64,000 nt of DNA from Prochlorococcus marinus CUG1435 (GCA_017644375.1 JAEPLP010000001.1:976001-1040000); one strand, 5' to 3'. Counted from the stretch's first letter, positions 32,580 to 43,028 are shown. The notes: generated by a model not told the origin, from the letters alone. Numbers and translations are program-made.

Positions 32580-33365
32580 CTAACTATATATTTCCCTCAA
32601 CATTTTTAGTGAAGATAGCTCCTTCTCTAATTGAGTAGAGATCCATGTCTCAATAATGAATAATGTTTTAAGCCAGACTTTTTTGGGACCCAACAACTCT
32701 CCATTAGATTTTATTGGTAATTCTGGGAAAAGAAGTCTCTGTAATAGAGCAACTTCAGATGCATTTATTTTTAGATTACTTTGAGGATCTTCTATGGATG
32801 AAAACCCTTCCATTGGTAAAAAATAACAACTCCATTCCCAATTTCCTATAGGTGGAATAATAGGTTCTCCAGTTTTACAACAATGATGAATTGGTAAATT
32901 AATACCCCCGATGGCTAATAGATGGATTAAAGATTGAATACTCATTGAGAGCATTTTAATATCTTCTTCTTGAGACTCTTTAAATAAATAAATCCTATCA
33001 AGATGTGCAAGAACGCAAGATAAATAGTCTTGTTGCTTGTCATTATTACCTACTAATAAAAATGTTAATTCAGTTATTGCTTGCGCGGCTGCAAGACATT
33101 CAATATTTTTTCCTAGACCAGAATAGCTTTTTAATATTTTAATTTGACGTACAGATTTAAGATTTCTTTTTCCAAAAATCTGCAGACTTAAATATGTTAA
33201 TGGAGTTGCTGCAGCAAGACTACTTTTTGGACGCCTAGCACCAGGTACCGCTAATCGAACAATCCCTCTCTCATCTGTAAGAACAGTAATTAATCTATCA
33301 TTCTCGCCTAATGGAGAAGCCTTAATACAGAGACCTTTTAGTCTGCACTCACCAGAACCTGACAT
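32580..33365 (-). CDS. recO: DNA repair protein RecO
   Basis: A 261-residue recombination mediator that loads RecA with RecR. The OB-fold start LKGLCIKASPLGENDRLITVLTDERGIVRLAVPGARRPKSSLAAATPL is well conserved; the C-terminal part is helical with a Cys-containing knuckle (HHCCKTGEPI). ATG at 33365-33363 abuts the deoC-like gene stop with no gap, suggesting one transcript. Confidence 0.88.
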   Translation of the reverse strand: MSGSGECRLKGLCIKASPLGENDRLITVLTDERGIVRLAVPGARRPKSSLAAATPLTYLSLQIFGKRNLKSVRQIKILKSYSGLGKNIECLAAAQAITELTFLLVGNNDKQQDYLSCVLAHLDRIYLFKESQEEDIKMLSMSIQSLIHLLAIGGINLPIHHCCKTGEPIIPPIGNWEWSCYFLPMEGFSSIEDPQSNLKINASEVALLQRLLFPELPIKSNGELLGPKKVWLKTLFIIETWISTQLEKELSSLKMLREIYS

Positions 33366-34025
33366 TTAAATTAAGTTAACTTCTTCAAAAATTTCACAAA
33401 AATTAGAAGTTCCAATGCAAGTAATTCCATTATCAAACAAATTAATAACTTGCGTCAGTTTTTTTATGCCACCTACAACTTTGATGTGATTTTGATAGCC
33501 TGTTATTTTTAGTATTTCGTGGACATCATTAGATGTAGGAGGAGATCCAAACCCGTCCCCGAATTGAAAATTTTTTATTCCTAATTCCAAACATATTTCT
33601 ATCGCATTAATAAAAACTTCTTCTTGTAGTTTTGATTTATTTATGATTATTGAAACTGGTAATCCAGATAATTTAACTTGTTCAATTTCAGCGGCAAAAG
33701 TTTCTAAATTTCTTTTGGATAAATTAATAAAGTTTGGGATATATTCAATTCCTTTTGCACCGTTATCTTTTGCAAAACAAACTAATTCTTCAATAAATGA
33801 AACTGGTACATCTGCTAAAGGGTAAGAAATAAGTGCGTTTATATCCGCACTGTAATGACCCAAGCAGTTTTTAAGATCAGTTAAATAATTTAGTGAAGTA
33901 GAAATATTTTTGATATTGTATTTTCTTATTAAATCGCAATTCACACAGAAATCTTCCCATGATAAATAAGGGTTAATAATAATCGCATGAATTTTCTCGT
34001 TTAATTCATATTCAATATTGGGCAT
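33366..34025 (-). CDS. deoC: DeoC-like protein lacking the catalytic lysine
   Basis: A 219-residue TIM barrel of the deoxyribose-phosphate aldolase family. Family landmarks are the ADINALISYPLADVP strand, KGIEYIPNFINL, SIIINKSKLQEEVF, and HIKVVGGIKKL, which keeps the second lysine (K201 of E. coli). But the Schiff-base segment KTSTG is replaced by FQFGDGFGSPP, and the first-strand Asp also appears to be gone. By eye, therefore, two of three catalytic residues are missing, so aldolase activity is doubtful. ATG at 34025, eight bases after hpf. It may serve another sugar-phosphate role. Confidence 0.75.
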   Translation of the reverse strand: MPNIEYELNEKIHAIIINPYLSWEDFCVNCDLIRKYNIKNISTSLNYLTDLKNCLGHYSADINALISYPLADVPVSFIEELVCFAKDNGAKGIEYIPNFINLSKRNLETFAAEIEQVKLSGLPVSIIINKSKLQEEVFINAIEICLELGIKNFQFGDGFGSPPTSNDVHEILKITGYQNHIKVVGGIKKLTQVINLFDNGITCIGTSNFCEIFEEVNLI

Positions 34026-34032
34026 TTAAAAC

Positions 34033-34617
34033 TTATTTAGATTGAATCAGTCCATAACCTCCATGATTCCTTTTATATATAACTTGAAGTTCATTATTTT
34101 TCTTGTTTCGAAAAACATAAAAATCATGATCAATTAGATCTAATTGTTTTCTTGCTTCGTCTGATGAAATTGGAGTCATTTCAAAGTATTTATTTTTTAT
34201 AGATGGCTCAGGCAGACTTGCTTCAGTTCCTTCTTTAAAAAAATCTTTATCTAAAAAATTTGATTCCATACTTTCAATTGGTAAAGAATCTTTATTTTTA
34301 AATTGTTTATTATGAATTGTTTTATTGTTTCTTTCTTTGTATTTGCGTAATTTTCTACAAAGTTTATTTGAAACTAAATCAATGCTTGAGTATAGATTTT
34401 CAGTTTTTTCTTCAGCTCTAATTACGGTACCATTTGCAAAAATAGTAACTTCTGCAGTTTGGAACGAGACTCTTGGATTCTTTTCAATTGAAAGGTGTAT
34501 GTCAGCTTCTTTAACGATATCCTTATAGTGATGTGTTGCTTTTTCTATCTTTGCCTCAGTATATTCTTTTAATGCTCCAGTGAGCTCAAGATTCTTTCCA
34601 TGGATTAAAATTTTCAT
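34033..34617 (-). CDS. hpf: Long ribosome hibernation promoting factor (LrtA type)
   Basis: A 194-residue protein: the N-terminal S30AE domain (MKILIHGKNLELTGALKEYTEAKIEKATHH, then AEVTIFANGTVIRAEEKTENLYSSIDLV), a linker, and the C-terminal dimer domain (MTPISSDEARKQLDLIDHDFYVFRNKKNNELQVIYKRNHGGYGLI). It pairs 70S ribosomes into inactive 100S dimers. In cyanobacteria the gene is light-repressed (lrtA). ATG at 34617. First of a four-gene reverse group with deoC and recO. Confidence 0.93.
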   Translation of the reverse strand: MKILIHGKNLELTGALKEYTEAKIEKATHHYKDIVKEADIHLSIEKNPRVSFQTAEVTIFANGTVIRAEEKTENLYSSIDLVSNKLCRKLRKYKERNNKTIHNKQFKNKDSLPIESMESNFLDKDFFKEGTEASLPEPSIKNKYFEMTPISSDEARKQLDLIDHDFYVFRNKKNNELQVIYKRNHGGYGLIQSK

Positions 34618-34661
34618 AACAAATCTAAAAATATTTACTTACTTTCTAAATCTACTTAAAT

Positions 34662-35312
34662 ATGGATAATAGAACAGCAATAATTAAACAACCTGATAAT
34701 ATTTCTTCTTTTAATGATGTTTATAAATTACAAAAAGAATATCAGGAGGCATTGATTTTAGATAATTCTAACCCTGATTTTATTTGGATAGGGGAGCATC
34801 AACTCTGTTATACATTAGGGAGAGGATCTAATTACGATAATTTACTATTTTCTCTAAATGATGCTAAATATGATGTTTTTAAGATTGATAGAGGTGGTGA
34901 GGTAACTTGTCATATGCCAGGACAATTAGTAACGTATTTGGTTTTAGATTTGAAAAATTTTAATAAAGATTTAAATTGGTACTTAAGAAAAATTGAAGAA
35001 ATTATTATCAAAATCCTTGGAGCTTTTAATATAGATTGTCACTCTAGAAAAGGGTTTACTGGTGTTTGGATAGGAAATAAGAAAATCGCATCAATTGGAA
35101 TTGGGTGTAAAAGATGGATTACGATTAATGGATTTTCAATCAATATTGACTGCGAATTAGAAAACTTTAATAAGATTGTTCCTTGCGGAATAGAAAATTG
35201 TCTTATGGCAAATATGATTGATTACAACAAAAATCTAAATATTCAAGAAGTCAAGAGAATTGTTAAAAAAATCATTCAGGAAGAATTTAATTTTGATTTT
35301 GTATCAAAATAG
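34662..35312 (+). CDS. lipB: Octanoyltransferase LipB
   Basis: A 216-residue enzyme that moves octanoate from acyl carrier protein to lipoyl domains. The signature is [23 protein letters not shown], with the catalytic Lys in [10 protein letters not shown] and the acyl-thioester Cys in VPCGIENC. It fits with pdhC, a lipoyl protein, 2.7 kb downstream. ATG at 34662. Confidence 0.93.
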   Translation: MDNRTAIIKQPDNISSFNDVYKLQKEYQEALILDNSNPDFIWIGEHQLCYTLGRGSNYDNLLFSLNDAKYDVFKIDRGGEVTCHMPGQLVTYLVLDLKNFNKDLNWYLRKIEEIIIKILGAFNIDCHSRKGFTGVWIGNKKIASIGIGCKRWITINGFSINIDCELENFNKIVPCGIENCLMANMIDYNKNLNIQEVKRIVKKIIQEEFNFDFVSK

Positions 35313-35339
35313 AAATTAAAATTTTAAAATCAATTTAAT

Positions 35340-37283
35340 ATGGGTGATTTAGCGTATTGGCCTTCAGCCAAAACTTTTTCTAAAAAAGATAAATTCGCAA
35401 AAAAAAGAGATTTTATTAAGAAACTGTATCATATTGATCAAATTTGGGAAAAATTAAAATTTAAATGTGGTGATACTTTAGCCGTTTGCGATTTAAGAGG
35501 TAAATACAAAGAAAAATTTTCTTATTCTGAGCTGGCTGATTTAATAACAAAAGTCTCCTTTTCTTTTAAAAATTATGGCTTAGAAAAAGGAGAAGTAGTT
35601 ACTGTGATATCCGAAAATTCTCCAAGATGGCTAGTAGTTGATCAAGGCTTAATGCGTTTAGGAGCTATAAATGCAGTGCGAGGTGTTAATTCTCCTTCAG
35701 TAGAATTAGAATATATTATTGAGCACTCTAATTCAGTAGGTCTAATAGTTCAATCTAAGGAGATCTGGCTAAAGTTAAACAATAAAGAAGAATTAAAAAA
35801 AAGACTGAAATTTATAATCAATCTAGAAGATGAACAATTTGAAAATTTAATAAGTTGGAATCAATTTATAACTGCAGCAGAAAAAGAAAATTCAAAAAAT
35901 AATAATCTTGAAAAATCTAATCCAAAAATTGATGATGTTGCTACTATTCTTTACACTTCTGGGACAACAGGAAAACCTAAAGGTGTCCCCTTAACCCATG
36001 CAAATTTCTTACACCAAATAGTCAATTTAGCCTATATCGCTGATCCAGAAACTGGGACCTCTGTATTAAGCGTGTTGCCTATCTGGCATTCTTATGAGAG
36101 GAGTGCTGAATACTTCTTTTTTTCATGTGGTTGTTCTCAATACTATACAATTCCAAAATTTCTGAAAGATGATATTACAAAAATAAAACCTGTTGTCATG
36201 GCTACTGTACCAAGACTATGGGAGGCAATACATGATGGTTTTTTTCAGGCGTTGAAAAAAATGCCTTCCAAAAAGCAAAAACTTATTAAGTATTTGATAA
36301 GTAATAGTTCGGTTTTCAAAAGAAGTCTTAGAAAGATAAGAAATATAGACATAAATCAAATAACTTTTAAATCAAAAATCCCCTTACTGGGTTCTGTTAT
36401 TAGCCGATATCCTTTACATACATTGTCTACTATTTTTTTATGGCCGAATATTCTTAGACAACTATGCGGAGAAAAACTGAAATTTCCCATTAATGGTGGA
36501 GGTGCATTGCCAGAACATGTAGATCTTTTTTTTGAATCTTTAGGTGTAGATGTTTTGGTGGGATATGGACTCACAGAAACTAGTCCAGTATTAACTTGTA
36601 GGAGAAGAGAATTAAATGTTAGAGGATCATCTGGGCAGCCTCTATCATTTACTGAAATCAAAATAGTGAATGATGATAAAAAAAAGATTCTGAAGTTCAG
36701 AGAAGTCGGGAAAATTCTTGTTAGGGGGCCGCAAGTAATGAAAGGTTATCTTAATAATGAAATAGCTACAAATGATGTTTTATCCAAGGATGGTTGGTTT
36801 GATACTGGTGATTTAGGTTTTCTAATACCAAATGGTTCTCTCTTTATAACAGGAAGAGCCAAGGATACAATAGTGCTATCAAGTGGTGAAAATATAGAAC
36901 CGAATCCGCTAGAGACTGAAATTCTTAGTTCTGAATTTATTAATCAGATTCAATTAGTAGGACAAGATAAGAAATGTTTAACAGCCCTTGTGGTTCCAAA
37001 TGTCGAATTGGTTAAAAGCAAGTTTTTGGAAGAAGACCTTTCAAAATTAAACCTGAATAAGAAAATTGGTACATTTTTCAAATCACAAATTAATAATTTT
37101 CTTAAAAGTCGATTAGGAGCAAGATCAGAAGAACAAATATTAGATTGTTATTTTGTTGATGCCTTTACTCTAGAAAATGGGTTATTAACACAAACTTTTA
37201 AACAAAAAAGAAAAGAAATAGAAAAAAAGTATTCATTACAAATAGAAAATATGTATGAAAACAAATTTAGTAAGAAAATTTGA
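35340..37283 (+). CDS. aas: Long-chain acyl-ACP/acyl-CoA synthetase
   Basis: A 647-residue AMP-forming ligase. The P-loop YTSGTTGKPKG is at about 205-215, followed by GGGALPEHVDLFF, YGLTETSPV, FDTGDLGFL and GRAKDTIVLSSGENIEP. In cyanobacteria this family recycles fatty acids released from membrane lipids as acyl-ACP. ATG at 35340, 27 bases after lipB. The next gene follows with 38 bases. Confidence 0.88.
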   Translation: MGDLAYWPSAKTFSKKDKFAKKRDFIKKLYHIDQIWEKLKFKCGDTLAVCDLRGKYKEKFSYSELADLITKVSFSFKNYGLEKGEVVTVISENSPRWLVVDQGLMRLGAINAVRGVNSPSVELEYIIEHSNSVGLIVQSKEIWLKLNNKEELKKRLKFIINLEDEQFENLISWNQFITAAEKENSKNNNLEKSNPKIDDVATILYTSGTTGKPKGVPLTHANFLHQIVNLAYIADPETGTSVLSVLPIWHSYERSAEYFFFSCGCSQYYTIPKFLKDDITKIKPVVMATVPRLWEAIHDGFFQALKKMPSKKQKLIKYLISNSSVFKRSLRKIRNIDINQITFKSKIPLLGSVISRYPLHTLSTIFLWPNILRQLCGEKLKFPINGGGALPEHVDLFFESLGVDVLVGYGLTETSPVLTCRRRELNVRGSSGQPLSFTEIKIVNDDKKKILKFREVGKILVRGPQVMKGYLNNEIATNDVLSKDGWFDTGDLGFLIPNGSLFITGRAKDTIVLSSGENIEPNPLETEILSSEFINQIQLVGQDKKCLTALVVPNVELVKSKFLEEDLSKLNLNKKIGTFFKSQINNFLKSRLGARSEEQILDCYFVDAFTLENGLLTQTFKQKRKEIEKKYSLQIENMYENKFSKKI

Positions 37284-37321
37284 TTTGTTCTATCTATATT
37301 GAAAAGGTAATTTAATTTTTT

Positions 37322-37765
37322 ATGGAAACAAAAAACTCAATATCTATAAAGCGCTCAATAGCTATTAAAGCTGTAGTTACACCAACTTGGAAGGAAGATG
37401 CTGAAAAAGAATTAAGTAAAGCAATTTCAAACATTGATCAGCAATTATCGCAACTGGAGCAAGAGGGGCAGCAAATAGTAAATAATATTAGATCCCAATC
37501 GGTTAATCCCTTAGATCCAAGGGTTCAAGAACAGGTTAGTCAGGTGCAACAACAAGTCGCAGCAAAACGAAATGAAATTGAAGAACAAAAAAGAAATCTT
37601 CTTCAACAACAGAGTCAAGTTCGCGAATTAAAAATGGACGAAATTGTTGATCAAGGGCAAGTGGATAGTTTCTGTGATGTCAATGTGGGAGACAATCTTA
37701 TTGAAAAAATGCAAGTATCGATTACGGTTAAAGATGGAGTTATTCAATCTATAGATAATAATTAA
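37322..37765 (+). CDS. YlqD family protein
   Basis: A 147-residue protein with an N-terminal and C-terminal beta part around a long coiled coil: SIAIKAVVTPTWKEDAEKEL, then repeated Gln/Glu heptads (QQLSQLEQEGQQIVNNI, QVQQQVAAKRNEIEEQKRNLL), and ending VNVGDNLIEKMQVSITVKDGVI. This matches YlqD. ATG at 37322. Function unknown. Confidence 0.8.
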   Translation: METKNSISIKRSIAIKAVVTPTWKEDAEKELSKAISNIDQQLSQLEQEGQQIVNNIRSQSVNPLDPRVQEQVSQVQQQVAAKRNEIEEQKRNLLQQQSQVRELKMDEIVDQGQVDSFCDVNVGDNLIEKMQVSITVKDGVIQSIDNN

Positions 37766-37983
37766 AGAGAAGATTTAGTATTTTTGATAAATATAAGTAA
37801 ATCTTAATTTCGAAAATTTTTAAATTCTAATCGATCTAAATTATTACTTTCTTAAGTTTTAAGAGTTCCCACTGTGAACATGATTTCGTATAATTAAAAC
37901 AAGAGTTTAAAGGGTTCTTAACCATAAAAACTTTAGGAAGTTTGGTAGAAATCCCTTGAAACTTATGCAATAACAATTTTCTT

Positions 37984-39351
37984 ATGTCTCACGAAATATT
38001 CATGCCTGCCTTGAGTTCTACTATGACGGAGGGCAAGATTGTGGAATGGTTGAAAAATCCAGGAGATAAAGTTGAAAGAGGTGAATCTGTCTTGGTTGTT
38101 GAATCTGACAAGGCAGATATGGATGTTGAATCTTTTCAAGATGGATATCTTGCGGCTGTTTTAATGCCTGCTGGCAGCACTGCACCAGTAGGAGAGACTA
38201 TCGGTCTTATTGTAGAAAATGAGGATGAGATAGCTTCTGTTCAAGAACAAAATAAAGGAAATCAACCCGAAGTTTCTAGTTCGGATCAACTTGAATTGGT
38301 AAGCAATAAAACTGAAGAAAAACCTGTAGTTCAAAGTGAAATTGTTGAAAAACAAGAAAAAGAAGTCGTATTAATGAGTGAAAAGGCAGCCTCATCTTTT
38401 AATAGTGATCAAATAAATGCTGCTACGAGTAATGTTTCTTCGAGGGTGATTGCATCTCCAAGAGCTAAAAAACTTGCCTCTCAAATGGGTGTTGATTTAG
38501 CAAAGGTTCATGGATCCGGACCTCACGGAAGGATTCAAGCCGATGATATTTTAAAAGCTAATGGCCAACCAGTCTCTATACCATGGATAGGTGAAGGTAG
38601 TTCTCCAGCAAGTATACCTGTTGCAAATTTGGGAGTTGAAAGTAAACCAGAAACTTCAGGAAATAGTTTTGGTAATCCCGGAGAAACAGTTCAATTTAAT
38701 ACTCTTCAAAAAGCGGTAAATAAAAATATGGAATCTAGTTTAGATGTGCCATGTTTTAGGGTGGGTTATTCCATTAACACAGATAAATTAGATAATTTCT
38801 ACAAAAAAGTAAAACAGAACGGAGTTACTATGACTGCTTTACTAGTAAAGGCAGTTGCAAAGACACTAAAGAAACATCCTCAAGTTAACTCAAGTTTTTC
38901 AGAGAATGGAATTTCTTATCCAGAAAATATAAATATTGCTGTTGCTGTTGCGATGGAAGATGGTGGACTAATAACTCCAGTTTTAAAAGAACCATGCAAT
39001 ACTGATTTATTTGAATTGTCTAGGGAATGGAAAGATCTCGTAAAAAGATCAAGATCAAAACAATTAGAACCTGATGAATACTCAACGGGAACCTTCACTT
39101 TATCTAACCTTGGGATGTTTGGAGTTGATAGATTTGACGCAATTCTTCCTCCAGGTACAGGTGCTATTTTAGCCATAGCATCATCGAAACCAACCGTTGT
39201 TGCTAATAGTGATGGTTCAATATCTGTTAAAAAAATAATGCAAGTAAATCTAACAGCTGATCATAGAGTGATCTACGGAGCTGATGGAGCTTCATTCTTA
39301 AAAGACTTGGCTTCCCTAATTGAAGATGAGCCAGAGACTCTTGTCTCCTAA
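37984..39351 (+). CDS. pdhC: Pyruvate dehydrogenase E2 (dihydrolipoamide acetyltransferase)
   Basis: A 455-residue E2. The lipoyl domain has ESDKADMDVES with lipoyl K43; a peripheral-subunit-binding domain (VIASPRAKKLASQMGVDLAKVHGSGPHGRI) lies near 155-185; the C-terminal catalytic domain carries NLTADHRVIYGADGA with the active His near 430. Links acetyl transfer from E1 to CoA. An A+T-rich 218-base leader with TATAAT near 37890 precedes it. queA follows after six bases. Confidence 0.93.
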   Translation: MSHEIFMPALSSTMTEGKIVEWLKNPGDKVERGESVLVVESDKADMDVESFQDGYLAAVLMPAGSTAPVGETIGLIVENEDEIASVQEQNKGNQPEVSSSDQLELVSNKTEEKPVVQSEIVEKQEKEVVLMSEKAASSFNSDQINAATSNVSSRVIASPRAKKLASQMGVDLAKVHGSGPHGRIQADDILKANGQPVSIPWIGEGSSPASIPVANLGVESKPETSGNSFGNPGETVQFNTLQKAVNKNMESSLDVPCFRVGYSINTDKLDNFYKKVKQNGVTMTALLVKAVAKTLKKHPQVNSSFSENGISYPENINIAVAVAMEDGGLITPVLKEPCNTDLFELSREWKDLVKRSRSKQLEPDEYSTGTFTLSNLGMFGVDRFDAILPPGTGAILAIASSKPTVVANSDGSISVKKIMQVNLTADHRVIYGADGASFLKDLASLIEDEPETLVS

Positions 39352-39357
39352 ATTTAA

Positions 39358-40482
39358 TTGATTTCTCAAATTAATAATGAAGAAAGAGATTATAAGCTTG
39401 AAGCTTATGATTATTTACTTGATCCTTCATTAATTGCTAGTAAACCCTCTGCAATTAGGCATGAATCAAGATTGATGATAGTTAGAAATAGTTTTTTAGA
39501 AGAAGACTGTTTAACTAATAAATTTACCAAGAATCTTTTAGATGAATTTAGAGAAGGGGATCTTGTCATTGTAAATAATACTAAAGTTATGAAAGCTAGG
39601 TTAAAGGTTGAATTAGAAAGTAAGACATTAGTAGAATTATTAGTTTTAGAAAGATCCCATGAATGTGTTTGGTTATGTTTGGCAAAGCCAGCAAAAAAGT
39701 TAAAAATAAATAGAAAATTAAAATTAAAATCTCCATTAGCACAAGATATTAATTTGATTGTTGATGGAGTTGATGAAGAAACTGGAGGGAGATTTATTAA
39801 ATTTCCGGAAAATATAACTTGTCTCAATTCAATGAATGAACTTCTTGATAAATACGGGGAAATCCCTCTTCCTCCTTATATAAAAAATTCCGAAGAAGAA
39901 TTTTTTCATGAGAAAAGTTATCAAACTGAGTATGCAACAAATCCGGGGGCAGTTGCTGCACCAACAGCTGGTTTACACTTAAGCAAAAGTCTTATTTCCA
40001 ATCTAAAAAAAAAAGGCGTAATAATCTTACCGATAACTTTGCACGTGGGTTATGGAACATTCAAACCAATTGATCAAGAAGATTTAAGTAACTTAAAACT
40101 TCACAAAGAATGGGTAAGTGTTAATAAGGAAGTAGTGGAAGAAATAAAAAGAATAAAGAAAACAGATAGAAAAATAATTGCTATTGGCACAACTAGCGTA
40201 AGAGCTCTTGAAAGTTGTTATTCTCACGAAATTAATGACTTTATTCCCATAGCTAAATACGTAGATTTAGTAATTAAGCCAGGTTATAAATTTAAGGTAG
40301 TTGATGGATTATTAACTAATTTTCATCTCCCTAAAAGTTCATTATTACTTTTAGTAAGTGCAATGATTGGTAGAGAAAGATTATTAGATCTATATAAAAA
40401 AGCCATAAAAGAAAAATTTAGATTCTTCTCTTATGGCGATGCGATGTATATTTCACCAGATTCACTACTGGAGAAAAAATAG
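39358..40482 (+). CDS. queA: tRNA preQ1(34) S-adenosylmethionine ribosyltransferase-isomerase
   Basis: A 374-residue QueA enzyme of queuosine formation: YLLDPSLIASKPSAIRHESRLM at the start, LVIVNNTKVMKARL, PPYIKN, GAVAAPTAGLHLS, TLHVGYGTFKPI and the C-terminal TNFHLPKSSLLLLVSAMIG. TTG at 39358 six bases after pdhC, so read-through transcription is likely. Converges on cysK with a two-base gap. Confidence 0.94.
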   Translation: MISQINNEERDYKLEAYDYLLDPSLIASKPSAIRHESRLMIVRNSFLEEDCLTNKFTKNLLDEFREGDLVIVNNTKVMKARLKVELESKTLVELLVLERSHECVWLCLAKPAKKLKINRKLKLKSPLAQDINLIVDGVDEETGGRFIKFPENITCLNSMNELLDKYGEIPLPPYIKNSEEEFFHEKSYQTEYATNPGAVAAPTAGLHLSKSLISNLKKKGVIILPITLHVGYGTFKPIDQEDLSNLKLHKEWVSVNKEVVEEIKRIKKTDRKIIAIGTTSVRALESCYSHEINDFIPIAKYVDLVIKPGYKFKVVDGLLTNFHLPKSSLLLLVSAMIGRERLLDLYKKAIKEKFRFFSYGDAMYISPDSLLEKK

Positions 40483-40484
40483 AT

Positions 40485-41471
40485 TTAGGCTTTGACTGGT
40501 TCTTGAATGATTCCGCTTGGAACTTCAGTAAACATAATTGATGATAAATACCTCTCTGCTAAATCAGGTAGAACAACTACAATTGTCTTCCCAGCATATT
40601 CATCTTGTTCAGCTAATCTAACAGCAGCGGCAGCGGCAGCCCCACAAGATATTCCTACTAATAGACCTTCCTCTTTAGCTAACCTAAGAGCCATCTCAAT
40701 TGATTCGTCATTTGTTACTTGTTCAACCTTATCAACAATTGATAAGTCAAGGTTCTTAGGAATAAATCCTGCTCCAATTCCTTGGATTTTATGTGGTCCG
40801 GATTTAACCTCTTCTCCATTCATTGTCTGTGTAATAACAGGACTGTGTGATGGTTCTACAGCTACAGAAGTAATATTTTTGCCCTTCTCTTGCTTAATGT
40901 ATCTTGAAACTCCTGTAATTGTGCCGCCAGTTCCAACCCCTGCAACTAGGACATCAATTTCACCATCGCAATCATCCCAGATTTCTGGTCCAGTAGTTTT
41001 GAAATGAATTTCAGGGTTTGCTGGATTATCAAATTGACCTGGCATGAAATATTGAGAAGGATTACTTTCTGCAATTTCTTTAGCCTTAGCTATTGCTCCA
41101 GGCATACCTTTAGATGCCTCTGTTAAAACAATTTCAGCGCCCAACACCGCCATAACCCTTCTTCTTTCAATTGACATGGATTCTGGCATTGTAAGGATCA
41201 GTTTATAACCTCTTGCTGAAGCAGTAAAAGCTAGAGCAATTCCTGTATTTCCAGAAGTTGGCTCAACAATAGTTTTGTCTTTTGTGAGTTTCCCACTTTT
41301 CTCTGCATCCCATATCATGTTTGCGCCGATCCTACATTTGACACTGTAAGCGGGGTTTCTACCTTCAATTTTTGCAAGTACTGTAGCTTTCGCGTTTTTA
41401 GTAACTGATTTTAATTTTACTAATGGAGTGTTTCCAATAGCAAAACTGTTGTCTTCATAAATTTTTGCCAT
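40485..41471 (-). CDS. cysK: Cysteine synthase A
   Basis: A 328-residue O-acetylserine sulfhydrylase. The PLP lysine is K45 in AYSVKCRIG, the phosphate loop is GTGGTITG, substrate loop [11 protein letters not shown], and [15 protein letters not shown] follows. ATG at 41471. It is the last gene of a reverse sulfur amino-acid group with two cystathionine synthase-like genes upstream. Confidence 0.95.
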   Translation of the reverse strand: MAKIYEDNSFAIGNTPLVKLKSVTKNAKATVLAKIEGRNPAYSVKCRIGANMIWDAEKSGKLTKDKTIVEPTSGNTGIALAFTASARGYKLILTMPESMSIERRRVMAVLGAEIVLTEASKGMPGAIAKAKEIAESNPSQYFMPGQFDNPANPEIHFKTTGPEIWDDCDGEIDVLVAGVGTGGTITGVSRYIKQEKGKNITSVAVEPSHSPVITQTMNGEEVKSGPHKIQGIGAGFIPKNLDLSIVDKVEQVTNDESIEMALRLAKEEGLLVGISCGAAAAAAVRLAEQDEYAGKTIVVVLPDLAERYLSSIMFTEVPSGIIQEPVKA

Positions 41472-41555
41472 TTATATATTGAGAAAATATATATTAATAC
41501 TAACTATTATTCAGAAAAAAAGTATATAAGTTTCTATACGGTAAATACTAGGAAT

Positions 41556-43025
41556 TTAGAAATTATTTAGTGCTTCAGAAAAGGTTTTCCATAATTGATC
41601 TTGGTCTTCTAATCCAACTGATACTCTAATAAGGTGCGAGGGTATACCAAAACTTTCAGCCCAATCCAACTCGTCATAATGAGCTAGTAAAACGTAAGGA
41701 CAAACTAGAGTAAATTTTGTACCTAAACTAGGTCCTTTAGACACTTTTAGAGAATCATAAAATTTTTTAGCTTTGTTCAATCCTCCATTTAATTCAAACG
41801 ATAATAAGCAGCCGTATCCCCCATTAGAAGTAAGTAAAGAATTAAAATTTGGACAATTTTCAGGATGGAAAATATTTTTAATCTCGCTATGAGTCTCTAA
41901 TCTTTTTTTTAATTCTAAACATGCTTTATTTTGTTCAAAAACTCTTTGATTTACATCTCTACTAACTTTCTCTAGATAAACTATATCTCCATCGGAAAGT
42001 ATTGGAATATTAATCTCGTTTAATGCATTTCTAAAGTGATCAATCCATTTGCTTTTTGGATTTAGTATTAATGATCCCGCAAGAATATCACCACTACCTG
42101 AAAAAATTTTTGTAAGTGAAGTAAAAACTATATCTGCATGTTCTATGGAATTTATATTTAAATTCGAACCAATTGTATCGTCAACAATTAACGGAATATT
42201 TAGCTTTTTTGCAATTTTTGAAATTTTTTTAATGTTTACACATTTGAGCATTGGATTACTTGGAAGTTCAATAATTAATGCTGATGGATTTATTCTTTTG
42301 ATTTCTAATTCAATATCCGCGCAATTTTCTTCTGTAATTAACTTTGCTCCGTGAAAGATTTTCATTGGTAATTTAAGTACATCTACATATGGAAAACCAA
42401 CTTGGAGTGTTGGTTTAGCTGGAAATAATTTATATATAATTTCTAATGATGTATGCAATGCAGACATTCCAGATGAAGTTAAGTGAATATCATTAGAGTC
42501 AATTTTTGTAGATTTAGAAATTCTATTTTTTATTGTTTGAGAACATTCATTTACGTAAGATTTTGGAGGGCAATCTTCAAGACCTAGTTCTATAGCGGCA
42601 GCTCTTGAAGATAGACCAAGACCAGTATGTTGCCAAAAATATTTTGCATAAATACTTCCTTCTTTTTCAGTTATTAAGAAAGCTAAATTATTTCTTTTTT
42701 CTATAAACGAGAATTGTTCAGAAGTATTTCTATCAATGTATTTTTTAGCTTTAAAAGCTATGCTTTCATTAGGATACGGCCAGATACTTTTATTGTTGTA
42801 GTAATTTTGCTCTTTTACTTTTTCGCATAATCTTTTCACTATGGGGTTTAGCCCGAATCGTGGGTAAATGGACTTCAATAAATTCATGCATTCTTGATCT
42901 TTTTCCTCGTAATTTATTACATCATTCCAAGTTGGTAATGCTACAGAAACGGCATGAATACTATCAGGAATTGCATATCCCAACTCTAAATTTTTCCATA
43001 TAGGTTTTTTAAGTAAATCTCTCAA
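41556..43025 (-). CDS. Cystathionine gamma-synthase-like PLP enzyme with long N-terminus
   Basis: A 489-residue Cys/Met-metabolism PLP enzyme, about 100 residues longer than its paralogue downstream in the chromosome (43029). The catalytic core has the SSGMSALHTSLE loop, IVDDTIG and the PLP lysine in SLTKIFSGSGDILAG. An N-terminal extension (residues 1-150, with ARYIDRNT-type and IWPYPNE sequence) precedes the core. Sequence from the neighbour is only moderately similar. Its exact reaction in methionine or cysteine metabolism is uncertain. ATG at 43025, three bases after the neighbour's stop. Confidence 0.75.
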   Translation of the reverse strand: MRDLLKKPIWKNLELGYAIPDSIHAVSVALPTWNDVINYEEKDQECMNLLKSIYPRFGLNPIVKRLCEKVKEQNYYNNKSIWPYPNESIAFKAKKYIDRNTSEQFSFIEKRNNLAFLITEKEGSIYAKYFWQHTGLGLSSRAAAIELGLEDCPPKSYVNECSQTIKNRISKSTKIDSNDIHLTSSGMSALHTSLEIIYKLFPAKPTLQVGFPYVDVLKLPMKIFHGAKLITEENCADIELEIKRINPSALIIELPSNPMLKCVNIKKISKIAKKLNIPLIVDDTIGSNLNINSIEHADIVFTSLTKIFSGSGDILAGSLILNPKSKWIDHFRNALNEINIPILSDGDIVYLEKVSRDVNQRVFEQNKACLELKKRLETHSEIKNIFHPENCPNFNSLLTSNGGYGCLLSFELNGGLNKAKKFYDSLKVSKGPSLGTKFTLVCPYVLLAHYDELDWAESFGIPSHLIRVSVGLEDQDQLWKTFSEALNNF

Positions 43026-43028
43026 TTT

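Noticed and set aside
39411-39827. 138-codon frame antisense to queA
   Set aside because: Mirror of coding sequence with no domain and no ribosome-binding site.
40507-41007. 166-codon open frame antisense to cysK
   Set aside because: Complement of a well-conserved enzyme; low-complexity Ser/Thr/Pro sequence and no family.
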